A stretch of DNA of 64,000 bases from Parelaphostrongylus tenuis. Taxonomy: Eukaryota > Nematoda > Chromadorea > Rhabditida > Metastrongylidae. A program made the translations under genes and the position numbers. This document shows, piece by piece, positions 1 through 12,168 of the stretch; position 1 is the first letter of the stretch, and each line of letters opens with the position of its first letter. The notes beneath the pieces are model-generated. The model ran no database searches. It saw only the letters and a program-made list of their open reading frames with translations, and was not told the DNA's origin. The stretch lies in the NCBI GenBank assembly GCA_019055375.1, contig JAHQIW010006936.1, positions 34,604-98,603 on the forward strand, read 5' to 3'.

Positions 1-142
1 GAATGAAATATGATTCACTGTGTTAGCAGGTGAACGTTTGTAGTTATTGAAGAGTAAAAAAAAGTAGCGCTCAAAATTGTTTGATTTTTTCAGTTGTCCA
101 TTGTAGAGAAGAGGTACTGTTTCTAGGTCTTGTAGTTTCTAG

Positions 143-473
143 AAGACGCTGCTATCGAAAGCTGTATTATCGTCGGTAGCACGGTGACGGGAACTTGCCC
201 TGCAAACCGGTTGGCGAATATGATGTGTCAGATTGTCGCAAAGGCTATCGACAGCAAACACTTGTCCCTCTCAGGAACTCTCACGGTTTGGACGGCTTTC
301 TTATTTGTACAACTTCGTTTTAGATGGAAGAAAATTTTATGTAGACTACGAACATCATCATGGCTAATTGGTCGAGGTCGATGTGGCAAAATGTTGTGGA
401 CAGAGCGCTTCGAATGTTAAGATCCGGTCCGTTTGGTTCGCATTTGTACACGGTAACTGTCACTGTCAGCTGA
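143..473 (+). CDS. 3' exons of a nematode-type secreted protein gene, copy 1 (partial)
   Basis: Two exons are seen: 143-285, after acceptor TTTCTAG and before donor GTTTGG, and 345-473, after TTTTATGTAG and ending in TGA at 471-473. Phases join cleanly. The encoded tail has a CIIVGSTVTG block, a SLSGTLT block at the exon junction, and a C-terminal MANWSRSMWQ ... RMLRSGPFGSH block. Exons 1-3 must lie left of the window; they are seen in the paralogue at 46560-48170, whose third exon ends in the matching phase. I remember this C-terminal block from uncharacterised secreted proteins of rhabditid and strongylid nematodes but know no function. Both exons are free of indels. No AATAAA is visible downstream; AGTAAA sits near 549 where the paralogue has AATAAA. 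Confidence 0.75.
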
Positions 474-2199
474 AGTTTAGAGTGAATTGTGATATTATTG
501 AGGCATATATTTCCATTTATTCCATGTTCATTGTGGTAATACACTATCAGTAAACTGGCAATTATACGGGTGTTGAACAATCAGAGTGGAGCAGTAAATT
601 ATATCGAAATGCACAATATGATAAATTTGTGCTCCCTACTTTACTTCAAAGGTAACTGAGAAGTTTTCACATATATTTCACAGGCGCGATTTCTGCTCCG
701 AAATAGATAATACTATAAGAGATTATGAGGTAGCTGGTATTGGTTTTACAGGGGGTCGCTTTGAAGTTCCAGCTAAAGATTCACTCATTCGCCTGTCAAA
801 AAGTGACCAAATCCCTTGTTCAGGCCTTTAAAACTTTGGATGCTCTACAATTGATGCCAATAAATGTGTTCGCTTTTATAGAAGTTACTCATACTCACAG
901 TGGAAGTTTGTGGTAGAAACAAGAATGGAAGCACTTAATCATGTAAATTGACAATTTGCTTAAAGTGCTGCCTGCAGTCTCATGAAAATTTTCCAAAATG
1001 AATGATAAGAATGTAGTCGTTTAAGAGATGCTGAATGCTCCTTTGCGAGAGAATCATTAGGTTTCGTTACATTTATTTTAATGAAGTGTTGAAAAGCTGC
1101 AGAAACAAAAACCACTGATAAAATCTGAGCGCTTGATCTAGTGATTTTGAGGGGTAGTTGACAATAGTAAGCTATTCTAGCAAACTCGGTAAAAGTGACC
1201 TTCAAGGGATTGATTTTGAAGTTGCCGGAAAGGGCGATAATGACTTCATGATCAATTTTACGACCCCTCATTTCAACACATGATTCGTTACAGTTTTCAA
1301 TACTAATGGATTTCTTACGGAGCCCAGATGACGTGGTGTTCGTTGACAATGAGAGGGTGTCACATGAATTCCGCGCTTCAGATTCAGAAAAAACCTGTTG
1401 GACGACTCCATTATTCTGAAGTAGATCATTAAACCGTTAAAAAACACTAGCCGATCGTTCACTGCCTTTTCTCCGGCATATGCAATGGACTGAATTTTGA
1501 ATTTTCTTGCATGTTTCGGAATTCCACTTGATTTTTAACGAACACCTTATAGCACGAATGAAGATCCACCTGTGGACCATCGCATCGAGGAAACCATAGA
1601 CAGAAATGCAGAGATTCTAACCGAATAATACATGTGACTAGCCTCATGTCAACCTAGTAATACAAGAAAAGAACTAATTATTCATGCTGAGGTTAGATCA
1701 AAGCAGACTTTTCAGGATATAATGGGCTGTCCCATGATTTCTTTCGCATTTCGACACTTTTGTTGGTTCAATGGTCACTTATACAAAGAAATCAATTAAA
1801 TAACCCCTTAATCACTATTGATCAATGATACGCAACATTTTGTTGGGCGGAAATCAAATGCCTATTTATGAGGTCACTTTTGAGTATGCAGTGGTTCTTG
1901 AATTTTTGTCCCGTAGAAGCTGCTTCAAAGCTTGGAAAGGTGCTAATCCGATGGAGCAATATCAGTGCTTTTATTGTGGTTGTGGTGCCGTGGCCTAGCC
2001 CAGCTATCTTCAAAATGTGACCTGGCGACTTCGCATTGTGAAGTAGTCGGTTAATGTATTGTGTCCATCGCGACATCTTTTTGTGTTGATCTATTTCATT
2101 TAGAAGGCAAGCGTTAGTATGACGGCAGTGTTCAGGCGCTTGTTCGAGCAACTAGAAGATTTTCCAACATGTCACAATCTTTTGGCATTCATGAGCCAT

Positions 2200-2620
2200 G
2201 GATGTGGTCGTTATGGGTACTTATTTATTGCAATACACGTGTTTACGCCTTGCAGCCTCGTCAGTCGCACGGTGCCCTCTCTTAAGGCAATCCCTCTTGA
2301 AGGAGGACTCCTTTACGTGCAGATATCGCAGACGTAATAATTACACGCGTCGATAAGTGATAAAAAAAGCACCTAACGGGCGTTGTTGAACTTTTGGCTG
2401 CTCTTGGCTGGTGATTGTTAAATATCAATTCATTCGTTTCGAATGTTTCTTTGGACCTCGCTCAAATTCAATATGCTTGGTAAACATTATTCAACACATG
2501 CATGGGACTGTTGTGTACACTAATGCAGTGCAATACACGAGTTTCGGCCTAGCAGCTTCGCCAGTTGCACAGCGCCTTTTCGTCAGAGACGAAGATCGAT
2601 CACATGTTTTGAACGATTGA
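2200..2620. repeat. Decayed foldback-family (FB1) remnants
   Basis: Two tandem degenerate copies of the FB1 middle region are visible: a CAATACACG-tTTac-CCT block followed by CTCGTCAGTCGCAC near 2260, and again near 2535-2575. They match the CGATACACGTGTTTCGATC and CTCGTCAGTCGGGC segment of the fresh FB1 copies at 7791-8830. The same remnants occur at the equivalent place in the duplicate (about 50600-51090), so they predate the duplication. Confidence 0.5.
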
Positions 2621-3035
2621 GGAAATTGACTTAATATCAGTATCGTTCCATACTTTTGAATCCGACCGCGACATTCTTTGCATGAATATTTGATTCAGAT
2701 AGGATATGATTAGGAACTGTCATCGAGTGAAATGAACAACCTGCATGTACCGAATCCGTTCTCAACAAACCCATGACATATTACGGCTGACATAAAATCG
2801 GAATAAGATAATGAAGATCCGATGCATGACCACGGGAATGCTGCTAAAAGTTTTCTAATGCTGTTTTTGTGTGAGATCTTCTTAGTTTCGAGATAAATTC
2901 TGTACGTTGGTCAAGCAAGACCAAAGAGCACCCAGAAATACAGAAATAGGATCTTTCGCGACAAATATTTCACGCTGCGCTAAACTTTTTTTGCTATACT
3001 CATGATACAAATGGCTTCAACACCAATTGTGGGGA

Positions 3036-3721
3036 ACACACACACACACACACACACCACACACACACACACGCATACACACACGAATACACACGAATAC
3101 ACATACGCACTCACACACGAATACACATACACACTCACACACGAATGCACACACGAATATATACACACACACGCACATACACGAATACACACACGCACTT
3201 ACTCACGAATACACACGCACGCACACACACACGCATACACACACGCATACACACGAATACACATACGCACTCACACACGAATACACACACGAATATATAC
3301 ACACACACGCACAGACACAAATACACACACGCACTTACTCACGAATACACACGCACGCACACACACACGCATACACACACGCATACACACGAATACACAT
3401 ACGCACTCACACACGAATATATACACACACACGCACAGACACAAATACACACACGCACTTACTCACGAATACACACGCACGCACACACACACGCATACAC
3501 ACGAATACACATATGCACTCACACACGAATACACACACGAATATACACATACACACGCATACACGAATACACACACAAGCATACACACACGCACACACAC
3601 GCATACACACACACGCATACACACACACGCATACACACACGTACACACACACGCATACACACAAATACACACGCACTCACACATGAATACACACACAAGC
3701 ATACACACACGCACACATACT

Positions 3722-3799
<78 letters not shown>
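3036..3799. repeat. (AC)n microsatellite with complex variant block
   Basis: The first 690 bases are an imperfect AC array with recurring variants such as ACACGAATACAC, ACACGCATACAC and CGCACTCACACACG, themselves repeated in blocks of about 110-130 bases (compare 3190-3300, 3310-3420 and 3430-3530). The last 75 bases (about 3725-3799) are almost pure AC. The long Thr/His and Cys/Val open frames on both strands are by-products of the repeat, not genes. The array sits exactly between duplication A and the inverted-repeat arm, and TG repeats start again at the window end (63989). Confidence 0.95.
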
Positions 3800-3802
<3 letters not shown>

Positions 3803-6600
3803 GCTTGTAGTTACGAAGCACAGATCATATTTTGTCATAAACACTGAACAACATCGCATGATCTCTTACTCGGAGTTTCGCCACTGCTTCTCGAACTTTA
3901 TGAAGTTCTGAAACCGGCGAGAACTAGTTATAATGAGCTCTTTCTCATCTCGAGAACAGTAGAAGGTGAGCGTGTCTCAATCAGTCGTATTATATTTGCA
4001 CGATTACTACATACGTGATGGCAGTCGTGTTTATGATCAACTCCTCATTTCCTTAAGAAATCAGGTTTCTTTTGATTCGAATCACAGAGTTATAAAGTCT
4101 GTTTGATAGAAGTATCTTCGCTTTGCACTCTTGAACGCACCACACTTGAGGGTTAGCGATGCGACAACCAAAAAAATACGTACTTTCAACTGGACATTTT
4201 TTTCCAGACATTTCATTCTATTGTAATTCTGTCTTGCTTTGTTGTCAAGAACTATGAAAGAGTGAGTACTGGATCTACTTGATTGAACAAGGAACAAAGA
4301 GTGAAAAGTATGTCATACTAATCTTGAAAAACAGATTTTTTGGAAATGTAATGTTATCTAATGGCAATAATAACAGACGAGTAAAGCTAAAACCTGTGAG
4401 AATAAGTTGTATTAGGTGAAAACTGTGTCTAAAGAAAATTATAATAATCAACTTTTGCTTACCACTCAATCTTTTTTATTAGCAGGAGGCGATGCGAAGT
4501 GTAACGGAAAGATCATTGAAAAATGAGTTAACACGCAAATTCAGGTGGACTTCGATCTCGTGTTCATCCTTTGTGGGGGATTATGTACTCTCTACTCAAG
4601 CACTCGAGTCCCTTGTTTTTCCACTTTCATTCTTCTGAGATGAATTGTATTTCTTTACAAGGGTTTTTTTTTCTAATATCATACAGGGATTCTTGAAGGA
4701 AACTTTTCCAATGAACGAAGGCTTTTTACTGGACTATTAATAATGATCCAAGGTAAACCCAAGGATATCAAGAGTGTACATGCTTTTTAGAAAGGTCCTC
4801 TTGAGCACTGTGGCATTATAAATGAAATTAGATGCTTTACACGAGCCTCGCGTTTCATTATCATCACGCTTGTCTCTCACTGAACAGGGCTCTCATACTG
4901 AACTATTACAAATCATTAGGTAGTGGAAATCTCAGCAATTTCGAACGTGTAACTGGTTTTTCGGAAAAGCCTTCTTATACTGCTATGGCAAGAAAGTAGA
5001 ATTGCGTCCATGTGTTCTCCGTTATCGGGCGTGTTTTCGCAGGACTATGCTCCAAATAATCATTCAATAGCATAAATCTTGAAAATTGAAAATGGCTTTG
5101 ATTCCCGAAAGAGCCTTTTTGCAGCGCTGATCACGGAAAATGAGAATGTGTTGCACACGCGCCCTGCGTTATCGCGCAGATTTTCGTTATTTGTTCGAAA
5201 AGTTCCCATCATTTCGTGAAGATTTTTAGCTTCTTTTTGTATTAAAATTGATAAGAAAGGTTCTTTTCGATATCGTGGACAAATGAAGAAACGGCCTCTT
5301 TCGCTGGATAAAGTCTCTCCAATACATTTTTACTACTCCCTCAAAGCTCGAATCTTTGGCTACTGCGCTACGTAGCCATTTTTCAAAAACCTGCAAATTT
5401 TCCTAGAAGGGATCGGCTGAACCGAAAGACGTTGTGTAACGGCAGCTACTCAATACTGTACAAGTGTCGTGCCATACCTCATAAAGGATTAAGACAAGAA
5501 ATCATTCGTATCATTAGATTTTCAAATAAGCCTTTTAATCATGCTTTAGCAGAAAGAAACCTTCTTATTCCACAAATTTATATCTGGACACAACTGTTTC
5601 TTGGAAATATGAGTAACCACTAGATAACATAAATCTGGATCATTTTAGCGCTGTGCTTACTTTCAGAAATACAATTTCACGGCAGAGTAGCAGAAAAATA
5701 AGATCGAGTTTCACATAGGCAGACATTTGTTTTTCGGCTAGAGTGTGTGCTGAAGGGAGGTGGGGGCTGAAGGGCCTGCTAGTGATTCCCATACAGCAAT
5801 CAATAGATAATAGGTTGGCGCGACACACATATGGAGCGCAGATTGTTATTTACTTTTGAATTTTTCTCCGTTTTAAAATGAAAATTCGAAAAAAACGGTA
5901 TGACTTTGACGGTACAGGATTTCCACTACACGTTTATATGCTTATTGTGCTTCCAACGAAGTATTAAGGAAAATGCGCAGCGGGTGTAAAACATGAATTT
6001 TTCGATGCCACAGCGTGATAAAAGGGTCTTGCCAAAAATGAGCAAGTAACGCAGTAAAAAGAGATTTAAATTTCCCAACGACTGTTAGCACTCTTATGAG
6101 ACATTCTTGCGCAGCGAAAAGGGTTGCACCTTTATTTGCTCCCCGATAACAGAAAGAGCTACTCAGGCATTCCATTCTCGCTGTATAAAACCAAATAAAC
6201 CCGCTACTAAGCCAAGGCTTGAGCCTACGCCAAAAGCATATGAACGCGTAAAAGAAATCTTCGAGTATGATAGTCATATGTTTTATCTGGAGTGTTTTTC
6301 ATAGCGATGAAAAGTCCTCAATTTAATAACAAAATCACACCTCATATGTTAGTCGCGCCTTCGCGATTTGTCGCTTGCGTTATCGATCACAGTAACTCAT
6401 GCACCCTAGCCGGCAAACAGAGCGGTGCATCTTTGAAACTCAGTCTTATTCGCCTTGTTACAAAGCAGTGAAACGTCATTTTCAAAACTCGAACCCAGTG
6501 TTAGGATTGCCAAAACTTACTCCATCGAATTTTGATAGAGAACCTCTGTACCGCGAGAGATGCGCGCGTGTGGACCACAATTTTTTTTCTCTCATAGCGG
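3797..6600 (+). repeat. Left arm of a large inverted repeat (partner 60860-64000)
   Basis: The reverse complement of this arm runs collinearly through 64000 back to about 60860. Landmarks: AATCGCTTGTAGTTACGAAG at 3798 pairs with the end of the window; CTTTGCACTCTTGAACGCAC near 4120 pairs with 63640-63660; the AACTCATGCACCCTAGCC region near 6400 pairs with about 61080. The arms differ by substitutions, small indels and one foldback insertion in the right arm (61401-61636). No convincing gene is present. The interior shows diverged units resembling one another (see 4780-5230). Confidence 0.85.
4780..5230 (+). repeat. Diverged ~170-bp repeat units
   Basis: Three successive units share the order 'cctc/cttc/tttt-gcactg or gcgctg - AAAATGARATTG - cacacgcgcc - gcgttatcg', at about 4790, 4970 and 5110. 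Related single units occur in the matching right arm (about 62025, 62170, 62760, 62930) and elsewhere (42885, 55670, 55845, 55990, 56660, 60880), usually as 'ATTTTATTTTTGCTGCTACAGCG' with variations. Spacing where tandem is about 145-180 bases. No coding content. Confidence 0.5.
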
Positions 6601-7054
6601 TGTCAGGACGCTTATTTTATCGTGATTTCAAACACTCAACGTGAAAAAAAAACTCTCATCTCTTATAGAGGAGCGAAATGGCTACGGAGACGATAGGCAA
6701 ACTGTTTGGTTTGGTGGCTATTATGCTTTTGTATGTATGAGTTTACTCTCACCTGGCCGTCGCTTTGAACAGAGTGATCGCCATTGTGAAACTTCCACTG
6801 TACTTACTGTAAAAAGACACCACTTTTGTCGTTTTGATCTGCCGGATTCCTACTTTCGGTCACGCAGTAGTGTATCTGTTGAGTGAGCTTTGAAATTTTC
6901 ATCATTATTCAGATTTCAATCATACATATGCACACTAACCACCTGTCATTACAATAATAAGAATGCATCTGAGTCCATTTCCATTCAAGAAATGGATCAG
7001 TGAGTAAACCGTTTCTTAGTTCAAATATGCATTGAGAAGATCGAATGCTCGCAA
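6601..7054. other. No recognisable gene
   Basis: Frames here are short, and neither splice-bounded exons nor similarity to other parts of the window are clear. It may be the outer fringe of the inverted-repeat arm, too diverged to align by eye. Confidence 0.4.
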
Positions 7055-7165
7055 AACGGTGGCGTTAGTGGTGTAGTAATAAGGCGCTCCGTCGTAGTGG
7101 GGAAAACGAGCGTTCAACTACCGTCTGAGGTCGGATTTTTGCAAACCACTCAATCTTCTTAGATC
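7055..7165 (+). repeat. Degenerate tRNA-like foldback (FB2) fragment
   Basis: It contains TTAGTGGTGTAGTAATAAGG followed 60 bases later by GTCTGAGGTCGGATTTTTGC and CCACTCAATCTTCTTAG. This is the tRNA-like head and the conserved right end seen in FB2 copies at 13405, 19999, 29430 and 53108. The B-box region is damaged. Confidence 0.6.
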
Positions 7166-7790
7166 TTCTGCATATTTCAACATCATACCAATGTTAGAAA
7201 GCAGTAAAATCAAAGAATTATGGGTTACTTAGTCATTGTAACACTAATCATAATTAGTTGTTTCCAATGAACGTCGTAAAAGCTCGACATTTGGCTAAGA
7301 TTTGAGAAGTCTAATTGTAACTGGGAGCCAGCTCACCCTATAGTTTTCCAAATTGGTCTGGTAGAATTTGCCCTCCTGGTCGCAATCAAACAATCATGTA
7401 AGCCATGAAGTGCACCTCACACCACTGCTTGGCCGCTTTTCTTTTTTTTTAATATTCATTAACTTAGAGTTGAAGAGTATGCGAAATGCGAATGTAGACA
7501 TGCTACAGTGTGGTATGTGTATGACATTTTGGGAATTTCATTCACATTACGTGGCAGTGTACCTCAAGTTACACACTGTTTTATGGTTTTCAATGCAAAG
7601 AAATCGGCATGGGTGTTTCCTGATACAGTTTGCGGATATGTCATTTCAATCTTTATCGTCCTCTGTACCAAAATGGCCGTTCTGGTCTTAATTCTTTCTT
7701 TCGACTGCACCACGCTAATCTGCTTGAGAGCTAAATACACAGTAAGTAATTATTCACTTCACTCCAATAATCGTAATATAAATAACTCAT
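7166..7790. other. No recognisable gene
   Basis: Unique-looking DNA before the foldback array. Two overlapping plus-strand open frames of about 110 codons end at 7691 and 7843 but have no supporting splice sites or recognised motifs. Confidence 0.4.
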
Positions 7791-8830
7791 CCTTCATTTC
7801 GAGTGTTTTCTTAAGACCACAGCTCAAATTACAATATGCCTGATAATCATTATTTGAGCCACGCATGTCAGTGGTCTGTTAATGAGGGCTGACTTATAGA
7901 GCCCGATACACGTGTTTCGATCTTGCGATCTCGTCAGTCGGGCAGTTACCCGTTCTCGTCTTTTGCTAATCTCTGTGGGTGCTCCAGTCCCCACAATAAG
8001 ATTTAGCGACGACGTACGTTTTACACTCTGTGTTCAGTGAAGAACTCACCAAACACAGAGTTTTTTACACTCGAATGCTCGTGGCTAGTATATTTAATAT
8101 AACATATCCTTCATTTCGAGTGTTTTCTTAAGACCACAGCTCAAATTACAATATGCCTGATAATCATTATTTGAGCCACGCATGTCAGTGGTCTGTTAAT
8201 GAGGGCTGACTTATAGAGCCCGATACACGTGTTTCGATCTTGCGATCTCGTCAGTCGGGCAGTTACCCGTTCTCGTCTTTTGCTAATCTCTGTGGGTGCT
8301 CCAGTCCCCACAATAAGAGTTAGCGACGACGTACGTTTTACACTCTGTGTTCAGTGAAGAACTCACCAAACACAGAGTTTTTTACACTCGAATGCTCGTG
8401 GCTAGTATATTTAATATAACATATCCTTCATTTCGAGTGTTTTCTTAAGACCACAGCTCAAATTACAATATGCCTGATAATCATTATTTGAGCCACGCAT
8501 GTCAGTGGTCTGTTAATGAGGGCTGACTTATAGAGCCCGATACACGTGTTTCGATCTTGCGATCTCGTCAGTCGGGCAGTTACCCGTTCTCGTCTTTTGC
8601 TAATCTCTGTGTTTGGTGAGTTCTTCACTGAACACAGAGTGTAAAACGTACGTCGTCGCTAACTCTTATTGTGGGGACTGGAGCACTCACAGAGATTAGC
8701 AAAAGACGAGAACGGGTAACTGCCCGACTGACGAGATCGCAAGATCGAAACACGTGTATCGGGCTCTATAAGTCAGCCCTCATTAACAGACCACTGACAT
8801 GCGTGGCTCAAATAATGATTATCAGGCATA
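7791..8830. mobile_element. FB1 foldback cluster: tandem 317-bp units plus inverted copy
   Basis: A unit starting CCTTCATTTCGAGTG recurs at 7791, 8108 and 8425, an exact 317-base period with almost no differences. The third unit is cut at about 8611 and switches to an inverted copy running to about 8830 and ending ATGATTATCAGGCAT. The switch occurs at CTCTGTG (8605-8611), which is shared by the direct and inverted sequences. Units contain a CGATACACGTG block, a CTCGTCAGTCGGGC block and a GACGACGTACG block. No transposase is encoded, so it would be non-autonomous if mobile. Confidence 0.85.
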
Positions 8831-8967
8831 AATAACTCATTTTGATAACTGTAGTGCATTAATATCAGTAGTATTATAGCATTTTTCACCAATTCAAACA
8901 CGAATATGACATACGTAATGTAAGGTTTTATGTGCTAAGGATTCATAATTCTGTGGTTAAGAGAGCG

Positions 8968-9048
8968 ATGTCTCATAATAACGGTAGAACTCAACTAGAT
9001 GTTGGCGAACGAACGAGACCTAAAGTGCAAGTCCGCCTCTTCAAGCAA
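8968..9048 (+). CDS. Possible short first exon, unrecognised
   Basis: An ATG opens a 27-codon frame (MSHNNGRTQLDVG...) that ends in CAA followed by a strong donor, GTGAGT, at 9049. The composition is protein-like, but no partner exon was found downstream and no family was recognised. Chance is a real alternative. Confidence 0.2.
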
Positions 9049-9289
9049 GTGAGTAGTTCGATATTCACCGACTAATTCAGATTCAAAATTTTTTCATTAC
9101 CCTTAAACTAGTATTTCCATTTTTGTTTTTCATGTAACGCTAAGGAGAACTTCCTACGATAACCAGTTGAGGGGAGGAGTGTTGTGAAAGGTTTGTGGTA
9201 GAGAAAAAAAGCTAGATGAGAAGGAGAGAAAGACGTTGAGGCACAAAACTATCGGAAGACCGCTCAGAGATGGAAAAACGTAGAACGAA

Positions 9290-9629
9290 TCATAAGCACA
9301 CGCTGAATAAACTACAAAAGCTATCGAGCATTACAAAACAGGGTGATCTACCTAAACAGCTCTTTGAATTACCAAACTTTGTCCCATTACTCAGGGCATT
9401 CGTCTTTGCGGTTTATCTTGGGCTTTTGGCGTGGATCCAAAACGCTGCGAATGTTTTTCGCGCTGAGGTCTTTTGCTCTTGGGCGAGGATAGTGACTTTG
9501 ACACCAGAACCATCCTTGTTGTGCATCCGCATTTTGTGCGCACCCAACGGAGTTTTCATGTCATTATTGCGTAATCCAGTTTGGTTTTCTTCTACGCGGA
9601 TGTAATCGCTTGATCGATAGTCAGTCCTG
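9290..9629 (-). pseudogene. Unrecognised coding-like segment, repeated-protein fragment
   Basis: On the minus strand a good acceptor (AAGCAATTTCCAG) is followed by an open frame beginning TDYRSSDYIRVEENQ, continuing to RMHNKDGSGVKVT and KTFAAFWIHAKSP. A one-base shift would then be needed to continue into INRKDECPE, and stops follow. I have an impression of similar text in hookworm predicted proteins but cannot name a family. It lies just downstream of the RTE fragment on the same strand. The plus-strand open frame over the same bases (9270-9605) is probably a shadow. Confidence 0.4.
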
Positions 9630-9710
9630 GAAATTGCTTAAAATTTGAAGTCTTAGGACGTATCGAATAAGATACATTTAAAGCAAATCAAAATCGTTAT
9701 GGACTTATAA

Positions 9711-10865
9711 TGAAGAAGTTTCACACCGAAAATCACCTGTCACCTGCAACACGCGTCGTCCGTTGATCGTCGAGTGACTCGAGCGGGTACCAGCAACTCT
9801 TCCATTTTTCCCTATCGCGTGCAAGAGTAGCCCAGTGGGTCCTCCTCGCTCTAGGGATTCGCTGAGCATCATATCTTTCTTCTATCGCTTTCGTGAAGAA
9901 ATCGGACCAACGGGTCAGTGGTCTTCTTTGTGTCCGGCCCATATTATTTTCGATATCCTGGCGTGTAGAACGGCGTCTTTGATTTTCGATCGTTGACGCA
10001 GGTCGGAACTTCGGATCCTTTCTCTCATTTGCGAGATACGGGATACTCCTAGCATCGACCTTACGACTGCGCGTTCGATAACGCCAAGTGATTTTTCATC
10101 CTGCTTAAGCAACGACCAAGTTTCTACTGCATACGTTAGGGCAGGGATAATAGTCGAGTCGAAAAGGTGGGCACGAACTCGGATGTTCTTTGTCCTCTTC
10201 ACTACATCTTCGATGCTCTTAACGTTCCCCAAGCAGCTCGTTTCCTCCTGCTCAACTCTGGAGCTAGGTCGTTCATCATGCTGATTTGAAGACCTAGTTA
10301 GATGTAACTAAAGCATTCGGAGATTGTTGTTCCGTTGAGCGTGAATGAGGCATTCAAAACCCATCCGTTCCTCATGAACATCGTTTTCGTTAGATTTAGT
10401 TGAAAACATATCTTTCCAAAGGCGTTATCGAAGTCTGTCAACATTCGTTCCGCTTGGCTGATGTTTGGTGTTATGAGAATGATATCGTCAGCAAAGCGAA
10501 GATAGTTCAATAGTCGACCGTCAATTTTCACTTCCATATCGTCTCATTCTAATGTTCGCATGACGTTTTGTAGAGTGGCAGTGAATAGCTTTGGTAAACT
10601 TGTATCGCCTTATCGAAACCCTCTTCTTACATCAATGGTAATGTTGTTGTAGAATGGAGATATTTTAGTCGTTAAATCTTTATACAGCTCACGAAGGATC
10701 ATTATGCACCGAGTAGGGACGCCCTGGTTATCCAGAGCCTCTACAACCGCTTCTGTTTCTACTGAATCAAAAGCTTCTTCAGATTGATGAAAGTGAGACA
10801 GAGTGGTTGTCTGTACTCTCGTGAAGCTTCAATGAGTCTTGTAATAATAGTCATAACGTTTTAGG
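9711..10865 (-). mobile_element. RTE-type non-LTR retrotransposon, 5'-truncated, frameshifted
   Basis: Minus-strand frames give a typical RTE reverse transcriptase 3' half: KIDGRLLNYLRFADDIILI with the (F/Y)ADD catalytic motif near 10490, KTMFMRNGW near 10375, a thumb/connection part with ALTYAVETWSLLKQDEKS near 10110, and the C-terminal LTRWSDFFTKAIEERYDAQR near 9890. Upstream, the sequence for FINLKKLFDSVETEA is readable near 10780 in broken frames. The 3' end carries CAGGTGACAGGTGA at about 9720-9735. The frame is broken several times and the endonuclease is missing, so this is a dead copy. Its 5' end abuts dispersed repeat R2. Confidence 0.9.
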
Positions 10866-12150
10866 ATTATCATGGATATTTTCATTTTCACCGAGGAAAG
10901 AGTCAACGTTTTGTTTGCATAAACGCACTGCTTCCATGCATGTCCCATAAATGTTACATACCACTTTAACACATCCACAAATCTTTCAATAATTGCCGAT
11001 AATTTTTATTTTGAAGAATTGGCAGCACAGTAGACCCAATAATACCTGTCCCAAACAAGTTCAGAACTAGAATCTAACATAATTCAAACGGTAAGTAAGT
11101 TTTCAAATTCTCATTACGATCGTGACAGTCGCAAACATTAACTACTACGCATCACCACCTCTTGTTGCTCGAAATACCACCTATTCGTTCACCACGCTGC
11201 TCGAGAAAAGCGAAGACTTAGGTCATGATCCTTACAAATTAGTATTTCATAGTGCTAGACTGATTAAAGTTGCTTATTCTTGTTTATAAATCTTGATCAT
11301 TCTTCATTTTACCTAGTAAAGTTTGCTTCATGTTGAAATGTACAAGTCTGAAGTTGAAAGGCAACATATTTACTGGAATTGATGTCTGTTATTGCCAATA
11401 TGTCGGATACCTGAACATAGGTATTTCTTTCGATCTTCTTCAACAAGTGTATATGTCACTGATAGAACTACGTATCGGAGAAACTCCTCTTCCTCTCGTC
11501 TATCGTCTACTAAAATGCTCAACGCAATAATGAAAACGGAATTGACAGCTGGGAAAAGACTGATTACAACTGCACTATTATAACCTTCCGCTACTTTTCG
11601 CCTATAGATCTTTTAACACAACTTCATATCAATAATGTTGAGATGTAATTTGATGCTCACTATTCAGCTGAGTGAGCACTTCTTTCGAAATAATTTTGAG
11701 ATAAATCGCAAGTATCACCTGATGTCCTATCTACCATCGAACTATCCGAAAGAAACTGCTAGGTCTTCACCTTTTCTTTTCACTGGCAAACTTATCCAGT
11801 GTGTTCTGCGCACTTAAGGAACTAGTCATTGCATAGTAGACTCATTTAAATTTATCCTACTGCGTTTTGATGAGAGTGTCTCATTGGAAATCTGCACTCA
11901 TCTTGTCTTCATCAAGAATCAAGTATGATAACTTCCCAGGCAACTGACGTGTAGGCCAGCTTTATAAAGAGCTTTACCACAGAGCAGGTTTCTGAACGAG
12001 TTCGCGTGCGAGATACAATCCACATAAGCATTTGCCATTTTGTTTATTTTTGTTGAAAACCAGTTCGGTTCTCAAGGCTTTTATACAATATGTGACTCTA
12101 ATTCGTTTGAATGGACACACATGCTGATTCAGTTTGAAACATGATCCCCA
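10845..12150 (+). repeat. Dispersed repeat R2, copy 1 (partner 36262-37600)
   Basis: Aligns in the same orientation with 36262-37600 through landmarks ATAGTCATAACGT, CATGTCCCATRAATGTT, GGTTGAAAGGCAACAT and GCGTGCGAGATACAA. No intact protein frame is evident in either copy. The overlap with the truncated end of the RTE fragment at 10845-10865 suggests insertion of the RTE at this boundary or joint mobilisation. Confidence 0.75.
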
Positions 12151-12168
12151 TCCATATAGTCAAAAAAG

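Larger units (their letters stand above)
1..3035 (+). repeat. Segmental duplication arm A (partner 48390-51537)
   Basis: This whole stretch aligns in the same orientation with 48390-51537, at roughly 80-90% by eye, including the two last exons of a gene and over 2 kb of flank. Matching landmarks are ACCTTATAGCACGAATG (near 1543 and 49897) and GCTGCGCTAAACTTTTTTT (near 2974 and 51472). The homology ends where the AC microsatellite starts at 3036. Outside the exons at 143-473 and the old foldback remnant near 2200-2620, nothing else coding is convincing. A 129-codon minus-strand frame at 960-1349 is only partly kept in the partner. Identity is an eye estimate. Confidence 0.85.

Noticed and set aside
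960..1349. 129-codon minus-strand frame in duplication A, partly kept in A' (49368-49718)
   Set aside because: The two copies differ at many first and second codon positions and the frame is not kept end to end, so no sign of selection on protein.
3002..3847. Long Thr/His-rich (plus) and Cys/Val-rich (minus) open frames, up to 281 codons
   Set aside because: They are translations of the AC repeat in several frames at once, with no start context or splice sites.
9270..9605. 111-codon plus-strand frame with a hydrophobic stretch
   Set aside because: The minus strand has a better coding candidate with a splice acceptor over the same bases.
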